A stretch of 64,000 bases of DNA from Corallochytrium limacisporum (Eukaryota; Opisthokonta). The position numbers and the translations under genes are program-made. Every line of letters begins with the position of its first letter. The first letter of the stretch is position 1. The notes below the pieces were generated by a model, which was given only the letters and a program-made list of their open reading frames with translations, was not told where the DNA came from and did no database searches. The stretch spans positions 18,663 through 82,662 of the forward strand of contig PDIP01000020.1 of the NCBI GenBank assembly GCA_002811645.1, given 5' to 3'. Shown piece by piece: positions 41,663 through 52,115 of this stretch.

Positions 41663-44242
41663 ATGGGAGATCCATACCGTCAGGGACAGTACCACCAGGG
41701 TGGCCACCAGGGACCACCACCACCACCACCACCGGGTGACCAACAGCATCCACACTACGCTGCCTACCAGGGACCTCCTCCTCCGCAGCCCATGGGGTCA
41801 TATCAGGGCATGCCTCCACAGCATGGGCCACCACCACCTCACCACTACGACAATATGGGACGGCAGGGCACGCCGCCTCAGCACCCCGGCATGGCCCCAA
41901 TGTATAGAGGCGCACCGCCGCCCCCAGGGCCGCCGGGTGGATACGCTAGAGGTCCGCCACCTCCTCCACCGCCAGCGGCTTACGGTCAAGCTCCTCCACC
42001 ACCGGGATCGCGGGGCGGTTATGCACCTCCTCCACCGCATGGGTCCTACGGTCAGCAGCAGGCGCCTCCGCCTCCAGGCCACTATCACCAGGGCCCACCA
42101 CCTCAGCACGGGTCTCAGAGTCAGTATATGATGCCTCCACCGGGCATGCACTACCAACAGGGCCCCCCTCCGCCGCCTGGCCACGCTCCTCCCCCACCTC
42201 AACACAGCGCTCCCCCGCAGCAGCAGCAGATACCACCTCGTGTGTCACCACACCCGCAAAAGGATCGTCCAGGTTCCAAGGGACCTCAATCACAGAAGCA
42301 GCAATCGGTTAAGAAGGAAGAGGGAGCACCTAGTACTCCCAAGACATCACAGCAGCAGCAGCCTCAGGCTCCTGGTAGCTCGGGTCGCCAGTCCCAAGAG
42401 CAGCAGCGACCTGGATCAAGTGGTCCTCCTCAGCGTCCTGCTTCGGGTCAGCAACCGTCGCCTGCTCACCAGCAACAGCAGCCACCGCAGCAACCCGCAA
42501 CCTACCATCAACAGCAGTACCCGGGCTACGGTCCGCCTCCCCCGGGACAGCCCCCACAGTACTCTGCTCATCCGAACGGAGCACCACCCCCGCCGCCGCC
42601 GCAGCAGCAAGGATCATACGGTTATGCAGAGAGGCCGCCAGAACCGGGTACTCAGGCGAACCGCAGCCAGGGACAGAAGGGAAGCTATAATCGCAACAAA
42701 GGTCCCGGTTCCCGTGGTCCTCAGCCACAGCAAGCACAGCAGCATGGCAGCTATGGCAAAGCACCACCGCCTCCTGCGCCTTATCAGCAGGGACCACCTC
42801 CTCCACAGCAACAGTACCAGCAACACGGGCCCCCTCCACAGTACTACCAGCAACATGGCCCCCCTCCGGCTCATCCACCGCCTCCCCAGGGGCCATATCA
42901 GGGACAGCCTCAGTATGGACCGCCGCCACCTGTGCCGCAGCCTCAACAACAGCCCGCGCAGGACCAGAAGGCACAACGACAGCCGTCGCCCAAGCAGGGT
43001 CCTCCACCGCCGCCTGCTTCTCAGCAGCAGCCGCAACAGGCCCCTGTACCTCCGCAGCAGCCTAGTCCCGCCAAACCCCCCCAACCTACGCCCCAGAAAC
43101 AGCAAAGCGCATCCCAGCAGGCGCAGCAACAGGCCCCGGCGCCACCCCAGCAGGCTCCTCCTCAGCCTTCTCCTGCCCCTCCGCAACAACAACCACAGCA
43201 GCCTCCACCAGCGCCTGCCCATCCAGGTCCTGAAGCATCTGCCGCCGCCAATGCGCTCGATGCTCTTGCCTATGCGGCCAACCAGGCGCCTGTGCCTGAG
43301 ACAACGGGCAACAAGCGCGATGCCGGGGACTCTGCAGATCAACCAGACGCGAAGCAACGCAAGGCCAGCGGCAGTGGTAAGGAAGCCTCGGCCGCTGCCA
43401 ACGCGGCCGTGGCCGCAGCGGCTGCGGCGGCTGCCTCTGCAGCCGCCGTTCCAGACAAAGGTCCCGCTCCAGGGCTGCCAACGGGCATCAGTGATTCCTC
43501 TGCGGTTGCGGCCGCTGCTTTGCAGACAGCAGCAGCAACCGCAGCAGCTCAGGCCGCAGCTGCCGCGGCTCCTCCCGGTGCCCGGGCCGCACCTGTGGTG
43601 CCTCGGCGCGACGGTGAGGTGCTGTTTACCACCGAAGACAATCCTGGTCCGGACGAGGATGATGCAGGAGTGGTGCGTGAAGTACTTCGTCTGCGCAAAC
43701 GTGTGAACCCGAGCGTCTTCAACGGTGCCCCGCGCTCGTTCTTTGGCCATCCAAGCGGCCTGCCTGACGTGGATGGCATTCCGTACCATATTGAAAGGCC
43801 AGAGTACATCATCCAGCGGGAACGTCCGAAGACCACGCTCAAGAGCCTTAGCAACAGTGAGGACATTCTTGAAACGCTGGAGGGCCACAAGCTGGATGAG
43901 GCAGCATCGCAGGTCTTTGGGCAGATTACAGCGGAGGAGAAGAGCTTCGAAGAGATCGTAAACGAGGCATCCAAAAGCTTGGCCAAGTGGAAGAGCGCGT
44001 TTGACCGTGTAAGTAGTCGGTCCGGGGTGGCCAGCTACACGGAACTAGACGACCGGTTGCGCATGGCTCGGGATAAGCAAATGATTGTCATGACTCATCT
44101 GAAATCGGCGAACAACCAACTCAAGAAGATCGTTGACCACAAGCGCCGCGCGTTGCGCATTGTCAACTCCCAGCGCCCGACCCAGACCACATCTGCCAGC
44201 AATGGTGAAACACCCCGTTCCGTAAAGTCGCAAGGACAATGA
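41663..44242 (+). CDS. Large P/Q/G/Y-rich prion-like protein with conserved-looking C-terminal part
   Basis: An 859-residue protein. I start it at ATG 41663 (MGDPYRQGQYHQ), because the frame upstream has only a GTG. Residues 1 to about 525 are a low-complexity domain rich in Pro, Gln, Gly, Tyr and His (GPPPPHHYDNM, QYPGYGPPPPG), the type that drives phase separation. Two Ala-rich blocks follow at about 572-600 and 612-645. The last 210 residues are ordinary: EVLFTTEDNPGPDEDDAGVV, RKRVNPSVFNGAPRSFFGHP, IPYHIERPEYI, then charged helices ending with a basic KKIVDHKRRALRIVNSQRP. The tail looks like a folded or coiled partner-binding module. I do not recognise a family. A transcription coregulator or RNA-condensate protein is a guess. 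Confidence 0.85.
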   Translation: MGDPYRQGQYHQGGHQGPPPPPPPGDQQHPHYAAYQGPPPPQPMGSYQGMPPQHGPPPPHHYDNMGRQGTPPQHPGMAPMYRGAPPPPGPPGGYARGPPPPPPPAAYGQAPPPPGSRGGYAPPPPHGSYGQQQAPPPPGHYHQGPPPQHGSQSQYMMPPPGMHYQQGPPPPPGHAPPPPQHSAPPQQQQIPPRVSPHPQKDRPGSKGPQSQKQQSVKKEEGAPSTPKTSQQQQPQAPGSSGRQSQEQQRPGSSGPPQRPASGQQPSPAHQQQQPPQQPATYHQQQYPGYGPPPPGQPPQYSAHPNGAPPPPPPQQQGSYGYAERPPEPGTQANRSQGQKGSYNRNKGPGSRGPQPQQAQQHGSYGKAPPPPAPYQQGPPPPQQQYQQHGPPPQYYQQHGPPPAHPPPPQGPYQGQPQYGPPPPVPQPQQQPAQDQKAQRQPSPKQGPPPPPASQQQPQQAPVPPQQPSPAKPPQPTPQKQQSASQQAQQQAPAPPQQAPPQPSPAPPQQQPQQPPPAPAHPGPEASAAANALDALAYAANQAPVPETTGNKRDAGDSADQPDAKQRKASGSGKEASAAANAAVAAAAAAAASAAAVPDKGPAPGLPTGISDSSAVAAAALQTAAATAAAQAAAAAAPPGARAAPVVPRRDGEVLFTTEDNPGPDEDDAGVVREVLRLRKRVNPSVFNGAPRSFFGHPSGLPDVDGIPYHIERPEYIIQRERPKTTLKSLSNSEDILETLEGHKLDEAASQVFGQITAEEKSFEEIVNEASKSLAKWKSAFDRVSSRSGVASYTELDDRLRMARDKQMIVMTHLKSANNQLKKIVDHKRRALRIVNSQRPTQTTSASNGETPRSVKSQGQ

Positions 44243-44842
44243 TTACAAGGTTAAAAGAGAAACTAAACAATAACTTAGCATATTGGCCTGTTGAATTATA
44301 GATGCCCCGGGAGAGGAAGAAAGGAGAGAAGAAACAAGGAGATCAAACTCAAGCTTCAACCTGCCCGTGATTACAAATCGACCGGTCGTTGCTGACATGG
44401 TTTGCCTTTCCCATCCTCCTTCCCGAGCGCTCTGTGGTTGCTACATGTTATATTCTGAGATATTGAGTTGGCCTGTAGAAAATTTTTTTGATAGTTTTGC
44501 AAATAGGATGACGGCCTCTGCATCATCTGTTGATCCTTACCCGTGCCATGGCCCAGCGAATACAGTGGATGGGAGCTTTACGATCCAAACTAAACTGGAG
44601 AATCTGCAACTTCGGAGGTAACTTGTCCGAGTGCGTCAGAGACAAGCTCTAGAGACTGCGATGATAACATAGCTCCTGTTGGCTACTAGTGCTACAAAAG
44701 GTCTTACAAGTATGTACAAAAAGATGAGCTGTCTTCTCTTCACACCTCTTGAAACTTGCATCGTTCCCATCACATAAAGACCCAGTCAAAGAGCTCACAG
44801 AGCTAATGGCAGCATGTGGATATTGGTAAACAGAGCCTCCCT
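44243..44842. other. Convergent intergenic region
   Basis: Holds the 3' flanks of the P/Q-rich gene and the Stf2-like gene. One 84-codon frame (44367-44621) has no recognisable motif. Nothing else seen. Confidence 0.5.
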
Positions 44843-45049
44843 CTAGGACTCAGCATCGTCATCGTAGTTGGGGTCACCCTTGTCGAGGACAGCAGGGCCG
44901 GATTGATCGGTCGCGGCTCCCCAGTTGTGACCACCACGGCCTCCTTTCTTGGCTCCCTCGTTGATGGCGTGTCCAGTGCCGCTATGGCGAGGCATGTGAG
45001 ACTCGTGGCCTTTAGGAGGATTGTGAGAGGTAGTTGGTCCCTTGGTCAT
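44843..45049 (-). CDS. Stf2-like hydrophilin
   Basis: A 68-residue, very hydrophilic protein (MTKGPTTSHNPPKGHESHMP then RHSGTGHAINEG). It carries the short block KKGGRGGHNWGAATDQ, matching the KxGxGxxNWG motif of yeast Stf2/Tfs-type ATPase-stabilising and desiccation-related hydrophilins. It ends with an acidic tail GDPNYDDDAES. Such proteins are intrinsically disordered and protect cells on drying. Some related proteins also resemble Stm1/HABP4 RNA-binding tails, so an RNA-binding role is possible. The match is a short motif only. Confidence 0.5.
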   Translation of the reverse strand: MTKGPTTSHNPPKGHESHMPRHSGTGHAINEGAKKGGRGGHNWGAATDQSGPAVLDKGDPNYDDDAES

Positions 45050-47499
45050 GGTTGCAAGTTGTAAACTGGCTGTTCGTAGGAAGAACTCTAACGTCCAGTC
45101 AAACGGATTCTGTTAGGATTGTTACCAAATAAGATTTGTGGTTTGTGCGGACATCAATTCGTCCATCCGCGCTTACAAATCCCCGCCACTAAAGTACCCG
45201 CAGGTACTGTGATTCACTGATCATATCCGTGGCCTCTGCAATACAGGAAGGAATAGCAACACATCGTTGCCTGCCCCATCTCTGTGTCCCAGTGTTTGTT
45301 GTGTATGTCTGTGTGCTATGGCTCGCTGACCACATCCCCCAAAAGCTGGAGCTGTTGGTGATGATGAAAGAGTGTGTCGTGTGTGAAGAGCTGTCAGTCG
45401 TGCGCTTCTCTGTGCGGGCAATTGCAGCCGCCCTGCCCCCCCCCCTCTCCCTCCCTCTCCCTCGGTCCTCTCCCGCTGACCGGCCCTTGCCCTTCCGCAC
45501 CCACACAAAATCCCAAAGAAAAGGGAGAGTTGGACATAAACAGGGAGAGTGCAACAAAAAAAAAAGTGAAGGGAACAGAGCCCTACCTGCCCGAGAGGGA
45601 AGGGAGGAAGGGGGGGGAAGACTTTGCATCCTTAGCGCGGTTGGAGCCCCTCGGTCGGGGGTTTGTGTGTTTACCCTTTTTTTTTCTTAATATGTGTGAA
45701 CGTGAGCGAGACAATCTTTGGGATTCTCTTCCATGTCTTGACCCCCCGGGGAGGGGAGAGGGGGGGTCCTTGCGCATTCTTAGAACGGATCGAAGGCCCC
45801 CCGGGGAGAGGGGGGAGAGTTCACTTTCTTTTTGTTGACTGCGCGGACCCCCGGTGAATTTTGTATGACCATCCAATGTAACCCACCCCAGTGCATTCTT
45901 CCTGATATATTAACTTCGCACAGGTGTGTAAGCACGATACTACGCATCCAACATAATTCTTTTGTTGCCCCCATATTTTTCTAAACTTCCACCCCTCCCC
46001 CCCCGGGGGGAGGAGGCGAAAAGGCAGCAAAGAAATCGTTTTGCAACCGGGGCATGTGATCGATCTCAGCCAAAACACGAGCCCACGAAAAAGGAAAAAA
46101 AAAGAGACAAAGTTACCAAGTCAAACCTCGGCCACATCATCGATCCCACCTCCCCGTGACTGACTGGCGGTTTTCCCGTCCTTCGTGGGTGCGTTGTGAG
46201 TCAGCGATGGATAGAACAGAAACAAAGAGAAAATGCCCCCCCCTCTCCGGGGAGGGGGGTGGTCGGTGAGCGTGTGGTTGTGAAGGTAGAGAATTGGGGG
46301 AAGAGGGGCCTGCAAATGAGGAGCATATGATAGTAAATGGCCCGGGAGGGTGGGAGATGTTGAAGAAGAAGACAATAAGAGAAGACGAAAGAAAAACAAG
46401 TTAGGGGAATATTGAACCCCACGCACTCCTTTTTCGCCCGCTCGCTCGAAAGGGGGGGTTTTTTTTTCCGAAAAGCAAAAATTCTAAACTGCCGTGGACG
46501 GCTGGCGCCGCACTGGTAGTGGCTGAACGTAAAACCCGGGGGGGGGGGGGGCACAGTACAATTGCTCCCGGCTTCTGGTTCGGTGGTTACTTTGTTTCGT
46601 TGCCGAGTCCGGACAGGACAATCATCAGCGAACGGGTCCCCGCTTCCATTAAGCCCTCGGGAAGAGAGGGGGGACGCTGTTGTATCGGTGGTTTATATTA
46701 AGGATGTTAGGGTTCATTTTTCTGCCCGGGAAAAGCCTTGGCGGTGGTGGGATCCCGTGCGGTGTGCTTTGCCCCCCCCCCCCGGGGGGCGCCGCTCGCC
46801 TACTGAGCGCAGCTGGCGCCGAAAACTGACCGGAGGATGGGCTGGTGGTGGTCAGAACTGAAAGGTGCACTGCCATTCATCATGACCGCTAAACTTTCAG
46901 ACTCACAGGAGTGCACCATATCAGCAGTCAAGGTAGAACTGATGACATTATTTCCCAACCACAAGGTTGAAACCCAATCCTTAATCTTGCGCAGTGCATA
47001 GACCATAGCTGATGAGGGTCTCCCGAGGCATGGTTATTGCTGATTGAAAACTATTTTCTATAGTTTTTCACGGCCAGGACTCACTCTGTGAGACTGGTTC
47101 GGAATTTTTTAAAAGACTCGGGCACGGATATCGTGATCCCGGGCACTCTCTGGCCTCCTACAACCCTTCTCAACTTTATCAGCTAGTTTACAATTTGTTT
47201 TCTTGTGCTCAATCTGTCGACCATTTCTGGAACGTTCTCTTGACTCAACGCTGTCCAAACTTTTTTACAACCGAACCTTACAATTACGGAGAAAGATAAG
47301 CTGAATATGTATTCCTGTATATGTTATAACGCATGTACACAGTAAGAAGCTAGTATAGGCTACATATGCTCGTGCTCTGGACGCTAGTGCTCTGGACGCT
47401 AGTGCTCCTGCTAATGACGGTAAACTGGATCAAATTCCTCCATAATTAGCAAGTCCAACAAATAAACAATACAACATATGGAACGGATTTCAACACTAC
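45050..47499. other. Intergenic, G/C-tract rich
   Basis: No gene is supported. Repeated C(n)G(n) palindromes occur near 45743-45751, 45799-45808, 45998-46012, 46538-46552 and 46772-46790. A 15-base unit, GTGCTCTGGACGCTA, occurs twice in tandem at 47372-47401. Confidence 0.5.
47372..47401. repeat. 15-base tandem duplication
   Basis: GTGCTCTGGACGCTA is present twice without a mismatch. It is about 100 bases from the end of the tripeptidyl peptidase gene. Confidence 0.9.
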
Positions 47500-49248
47500 T
47501 TAGTTCGGACGAAAGATCTTCAGAGGATCGTTACCTTCCTGGGCCTGAATATGCCTCCAGCCACCGATGACATGTTGGCGCTTCTCAGCCTGTTTCTGGA
47601 CGTACTCACGCATCTTGGGGAAGTTCGGAGTTCCCAGACCAGTGATTGGATCCCAGCCCTTCATGGCCTTGAAACCAAGGCACACCCGGAAAATGTTGCG
47701 GCCCTCCTTGATATCGTGGAATGCCTTGGGATCTTCATCGTACATCTTGTATAGCAGAGGGTTCACGAAACCTAGAGAAGCACCACCGTTATTGAAGCTC
47801 ACGTCGTTCAGCAGAGAGATGATGCCAGCAATGGTAGGAGCAGCAGCAGACGTACCAGAGACTCCAACCAATTGGCCATTCATAACGATGACAAAATCAG
47901 TTGAGAAGGCAGAAATGTCTGGGTAGCCACGACCAGTGCTGTTCCAGTAGAAGGCCGGAGGAAGGTCCTGAGAGTTGTCGAGGAAGTACTTGACAGTCTT
48001 CTTCTGCCAGGCAGGTCGCTTGAACTGATTACTGAAGCCTCCACCTGAGCCGGTCCATCCCTTCGTCTTCCCATCAACACCGCCAACCGCAGTGACGTAC
48101 GGAGAAGAAGCCGGGAAGTCCGGATCAAACTTCCAGTGGATAATTCCGCGGCAGCCGACCCCGCTGTCACCAGAGGCGTACAGGACGGTGCGTCCCATTG
48201 TACCGAATTTCATGAACTCCTTGTTCAGCCGGGCAGGGTTCTCCTGGAAATCGTAGGCCTCAGACTCACCGTAGCTCACGCTATGCACCCACGGGGAGTC
48301 GTCGGTGTCAACCTGCTTGCTAACCCACTGCAAGAACCCTTGTTGAGTGTAAACGTGCCAAGTGGTAATTCCCTGACCAATACCAGTGATGTACTGTACA
48401 TCGAGATTGGCCTCCAGACCGGCACGGCCATCGTTGGAACCAATGAGTTTGTCGATGGGGTGAGACTGAATGTGGAAGGTCTCCTGGAATTGGGCCAGAT
48501 CGTCGGCGCTGAAGTGCTGACCGATGAATGATGCAATGGCCTGCGTGGTGGTGGAGTTGGAAGCCGAGTAGTCCACTCCGTAGGTATCGTAGATAACCTT
48601 GGGGGTGATGTTTCTCATCTTCGGGGGACCATCCTCGGTGTCCAGGCTCATGGAAGTGATCTGCACACCACGGGGGGACATGAGGTACATCAAACCTGAA
48701 ATGTCGTCCAAATGCTCAGCCAAAGACTCAGGGACCCGGTATGCAAGAGTGCGGACTACAGTCTGATCTATCTCGGGGTGGGCAAAGTGATGGAATTCGC
48801 AGTCGAAGGCCTCCTTGGCCACATCCAAGGGGAAAGTGGCAGTGATCAAGTCCTCAGCTTGGGTCTTATGCTGCACTTCAATGTTGTGAGAGGCCAGGAA
48901 GCTCTCGACGGCTTCAATAGCCTCTCTCTTTGGGCGAATAATGTCAGCAATCTGAGAAACCGTCAGGTAGTGCTGGTAGGCGTCGTTGTCAGGGTCTGAA
49001 ACGCTCCAGAAAATGTCTTCCAGAACATCCATGTTCTGCTGCTTAACAGCGAAGGTTACGGTAAGCTCGTGGCCAAAGTCAGAAACGGGACCGACGTAGG
49101 ACCAGTTATCGGGCAGCACAAGCATACGGTTCGCAAATTCAAGTCCCTCGATGTCGTACTCCGGGCCACCCCAGGCAGTCATGGGCACCATGGCTGCGGA
49201 GATTGCGGAGGCTCCGAGGAGAGCAGTGAACGCCAGATACTTCATCAT
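47500..49248 (-). CDS. TPP1: Tripeptidyl peptidase, sedolisin (S53) family
   Basis: A 582-residue preproprotein. I start it at ATG 49248 because MMKYLAFTALLGASAISAAM is a signal peptide; the frame upstream is open but lacks such a start. A prodomain covers about 30-190. The catalytic triad is visible: E279 and D283 in LEANLDVQYITG, and the nucleophile S467 in SGTSAAAPTIAG. The oxyanion Asp is in YASGDSGVGC. The calcium site region is DIKEGRN and the end WDPITGLGTPNFPKM matches CLN2. The enzyme removes tripeptides from unfolded protein N-termini at acid pH, in the lysosome or vacuole or after secretion. About 35 residues follow the usual end (KRQHVIGGWRHIQAQEGN). Very well supported. Confidence 0.97.
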   Translation of the reverse strand: MMKYLAFTALLGASAISAAMVPMTAWGGPEYDIEGLEFANRMLVLPDNWSYVGPVSDFGHELTVTFAVKQQNMDVLEDIFWSVSDPDNDAYQHYLTVSQIADIIRPKREAIEAVESFLASHNIEVQHKTQAEDLITATFPLDVAKEAFDCEFHHFAHPEIDQTVVRTLAYRVPESLAEHLDDISGLMYLMSPRGVQITSMSLDTEDGPPKMRNITPKVIYDTYGVDYSASNSTTTQAIASFIGQHFSADDLAQFQETFHIQSHPIDKLIGSNDGRAGLEANLDVQYITGIGQGITTWHVYTQQGFLQWVSKQVDTDDSPWVHSVSYGESEAYDFQENPARLNKEFMKFGTMGRTVLYASGDSGVGCRGIIHWKFDPDFPASSPYVTAVGGVDGKTKGWTGSGGGFSNQFKRPAWQKKTVKYFLDNSQDLPPAFYWNSTGRGYPDISAFSTDFVIVMNGQLVGVSGTSAAAPTIAGIISLLNDVSFNNGGASLGFVNPLLYKMYDEDPKAFHDIKEGRNIFRVCLGFKAMKGWDPITGLGTPNFPKMREYVQKQAEKRQHVIGGWRHIQAQEGNDPLKIFRPN

Positions 49249-50883
49249 TCCGTCAGCAAGAAGCAGTAAACAGCGCTCCCGACTACGTATCCGAATGTGA
49301 AGATCTCCACCCTGGAGCCTGTTCAAGGTGCACAAAACAGTCCCCCACAAATAGCTTCTGATTACTATCTGCACCTGGCTGTGTCTCCATGTTGCAATCG
49401 TGAAGGAGGCGCACAACAACCGTCCAATCCCACAACAAGAGCCAAACCGGTTGGCCTGATCGCGGAAGCGCAATAGCCCCTATCGCCAGCATAAGGGGCG
49501 CGCTCTGGTATCAGCGCAGTACGCGGCAAGCGCCGTACACAGCACATGATTTCTCCTTACAGTTCCCCCCTCCCTCCCCCAACCTTCCCTGATCGTCAAT
49601 TTTTAGTATTGGCTGATAGTCTGTGTGCACGACAAAACCTTGGGGTTCCCGGCTGCAAAGAGTGGGGTATCAGTCCAAAAGAGCAAACACACAGAGGGGG
49701 GACCCCCCCCCTGGGGCGCACTCCTTAACGTCTGTGGCGCAGGAAATTATGAGGGATAGTTTTACTATCGCGATCGAAGTCCGGTGGACGTTGCCGCCCG
49801 ATGTGTGTACCAGTTGCTCGCCATTGTGCGTGCCCGGTCTCCGTCGCGCTCCCTGACCGAGTCCTACCTCATTCGCCATTACGCCAAAGACTCGGTACAT
49901 TTGATATGTCCAAGAGTTCCCGGTTGCGTTGGCACACCGTTCGCGAGCTCTGAGCAGAAAGGGGCCTTGACTTGGAAAACGGGGGCCGTATCATTAGGGA
50001 CGACGAGCTTCGATCCAGGGAGACCAAGCCGGCTGCTTGCGCAGTTGGTAGTGGCTCCACTGCCAATTCGAGAAACGGCGCCGAAGCACAAAACGCACTC
50101 GGAGTGCAGGGAGCGGCCTCCACCGACGTCCGAACCGTGTCAGCACGGAGCAACGGCCAGCAGACCGCGTGCTTCGATCGCTTGGACCCCTGCGGTCCCT
50201 TTGACATAAGTGAGTACAGTTGCCCAGTTCAGTAGGAAATGTACGAATGTTTTCTTTCTTCAACTGCATCGTTTGCCCGTCTCGTGTCTTCCTGTTCTCT
50301 TTGTTTCTCTTAAGTTTTACCCTGCCCTGGGCAACCAATCTGTGACGACCGAAACCTGATGATAATCAAACGCAGACCATCGGTCATACCCAGTGATTTC
50401 AATTTCTCATAGTAAACAGACCGGGCGCTAGAAGTCTTCCTGCATTTCTACAGCCGTCTTCTCAGTTGGGTTCGCTTCTTGCCCTGATTATTGCCCCACC
50501 CTCCCCGGTGCACGCTCCCCCCGGTGGAGGGGGCTATTCATTTCGCAAGGATAATCATAGAGAAGTTCCTTGGCCGGAGTACGGCAGCAACTGAATGACG
50601 ACGGGCGCTCGCCAACACTTCTTGCTAGCTTCTTGTGCCCGTCTCAAACGGTCCCAATCTGGTCAGCGCAGTCCATTTTCTGCAGAGATTGTGTGTAGGC
50701 ACTAGACCCGTATACTGGGCAGTGTACGTAGGGACGCTATGGTTGGAGTGCGCGAAGGAGGGCAGTCATAATCAGTGGCTGAGGAACTGTGATGATGGTT
50801 GATCATGCTCCGTTGGTATTGTTTTATAGACTATCGGTTTCTCTAAACACAGGAGAACTCATGACCCCTGCAACGTGGCACGA
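49249..50883. other. Intergenic with one possible spliced frame
   Basis: No firm gene. One plus-strand frame (49954-50209) ends at a GTGAGTAC donor, and a pyrimidine-rich acceptor TTTCTCTTAAG lies at 50304-50314. The phases agree and the joined frame ends at TAG 50410-50412. No upstream ATG exon is evident. See findings. Confidence 0.4.
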
Positions 50884-51801
50884 TCACCTCGCAAACTTTA
50901 AGAACCGGTAGCGGCCATTGGCTTGGGTGGGAGACAGATTCTTCGAGGCATCGTCGGGCTCGATATCGGCGGGTCGTTCTCTACGAGCAACTTCTGATAC
51001 GAACATAATCAAGGCCTCCAGCAGAATCTCAACTTCCTCATGATATGGTGAGACAGTGTTTGAGTAACACTCGCTTCTCATCACGTCTAGGAGCCTGTTT
51101 ACGGTCTCGTTAAGGTTGGGGCATCCCCAGACAACGATCTTGGACAGGACCCCTATCATCAAGCGTATAGTCTATAGATTGGCCTTTCGAGTAGTCGCCT
51201 GGGCGTGCTTTCCCTTTTGTGTACGAGGAGGCTTCGTTGCCTTTGTGCGCATGATAGAAGAGTACTGCGACCATATCGGAGATTCGATGTGCTCCCACAT
51301 GCCTTCGTCGTTGAACCGGTTGATCAACATAACTACCATAGCACTGCCCAATCGACAAATAGCTGCGTTGGCCACGCTGAAACGCACCATTAGCTCCAAA
51401 AGAGGCATAGCATGCTCAGCTTAGAGACGAATATGATCACAAATAACTAAGATGAGATCAAAGCGGATTTTGGAAATGTCTTTGATGGCCACTTGTCTAA
51501 CAAAAGGCTCGACAATCATGCCCACTACGACATTGGGATCATCCTTGATAATTGTTGCGAAGTTCGAGACGATGAACCTTCCAACATTCTCATCTGAGAA
51601 GTTCTCAATCAAAGCAAAGGTCAGTGTCTTGCACAATTCATGTCGACGATCCGAGCTTGGAGGTAAACTTGCGAGCATGCTGAATAGTACCGCATAATTG
51701 ACTTTTTTGTTGCCCCCAATTGACTTAAACTGCACAGCGGGTTCAATTCGCCCTACCCAGTCCGGACTCGGTTGCCAACCGATATAACTGAAACCTAACA
51801 C
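50884..51801 (-). pseudogene. Degraded gene for a helical-repeat protein, two in-frame stops
   Basis: Three reverse-strand blocks lie in one phase with no frameshift: 51801-51424, 51420-51175 and 51171-50884. They are separated only by a TAA (51421-51423) and a TAG (51172-51174). Each is rich in helical, protein-like sequence: FALIENFSDENVGRFIVSNF, EHAMPLLELMVRFSVANAAI, LINRFNDEGMWEHIE, RLLDVMRSECYSNTVSPYHE. The composition fits an armadillo- or HEAT-like protein. The first block has no ATG, and the bases upstream (CAACTAA then GTTTCAG) could be a branch point and 3' splice site, so earlier exons may exist. I do not recognise the family. A short intron covering each stop is possible but I see no good donor. 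Confidence 0.55.
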
Positions 51802-52115
51802 TTTTAGTTGGGGTAACGATGTTCAAAATGGTTTCGCGCGGGTGTCTTCTTCGTTACACTGTCGGTTTGGCCTGGAAGAGCCCTCCTGCACAGGTTTCCC
51901 TCCAAAACAGATTCCATAGTGAAATGGTTAAGATTTCCAACGGGGCTATTGAAAGAGGAAGTGTTGCGATTGATGGTCCAGCTACAAGATCAGAAACGCA
52001 AGCAGCTGAAATGGGATGATACAGCACCATGGTGTGCTTGAAAGCATAAAAAGATATCATCTGTTCATGAAGATGTAGACGCATATGGATAAAGTTGAAA
52101 GAAACTTAGACTTGC
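51802..52115. other. Region between broken gene and CCDC57-like gene
   Basis: Should hold the promoter of the CCDC57-like gene. Reverse-strand open frames here could be earlier exons of the broken gene but show no clear motif. Confidence 0.4.

Noticed and set aside
42330-43888. Long reverse-strand and alternative-frame readings (225 to 424 codons) across the P/Q-rich gene
   Set aside because: They are shadows of the CAG/CCN-rich coding strand and give Arg- or Gly-rich sequence only.
49249-49473. Longer N-terminus for the tripeptidyl peptidase
   Set aside because: The added 75 residues look non-coding and would bury the clear signal peptide that begins at 49248.
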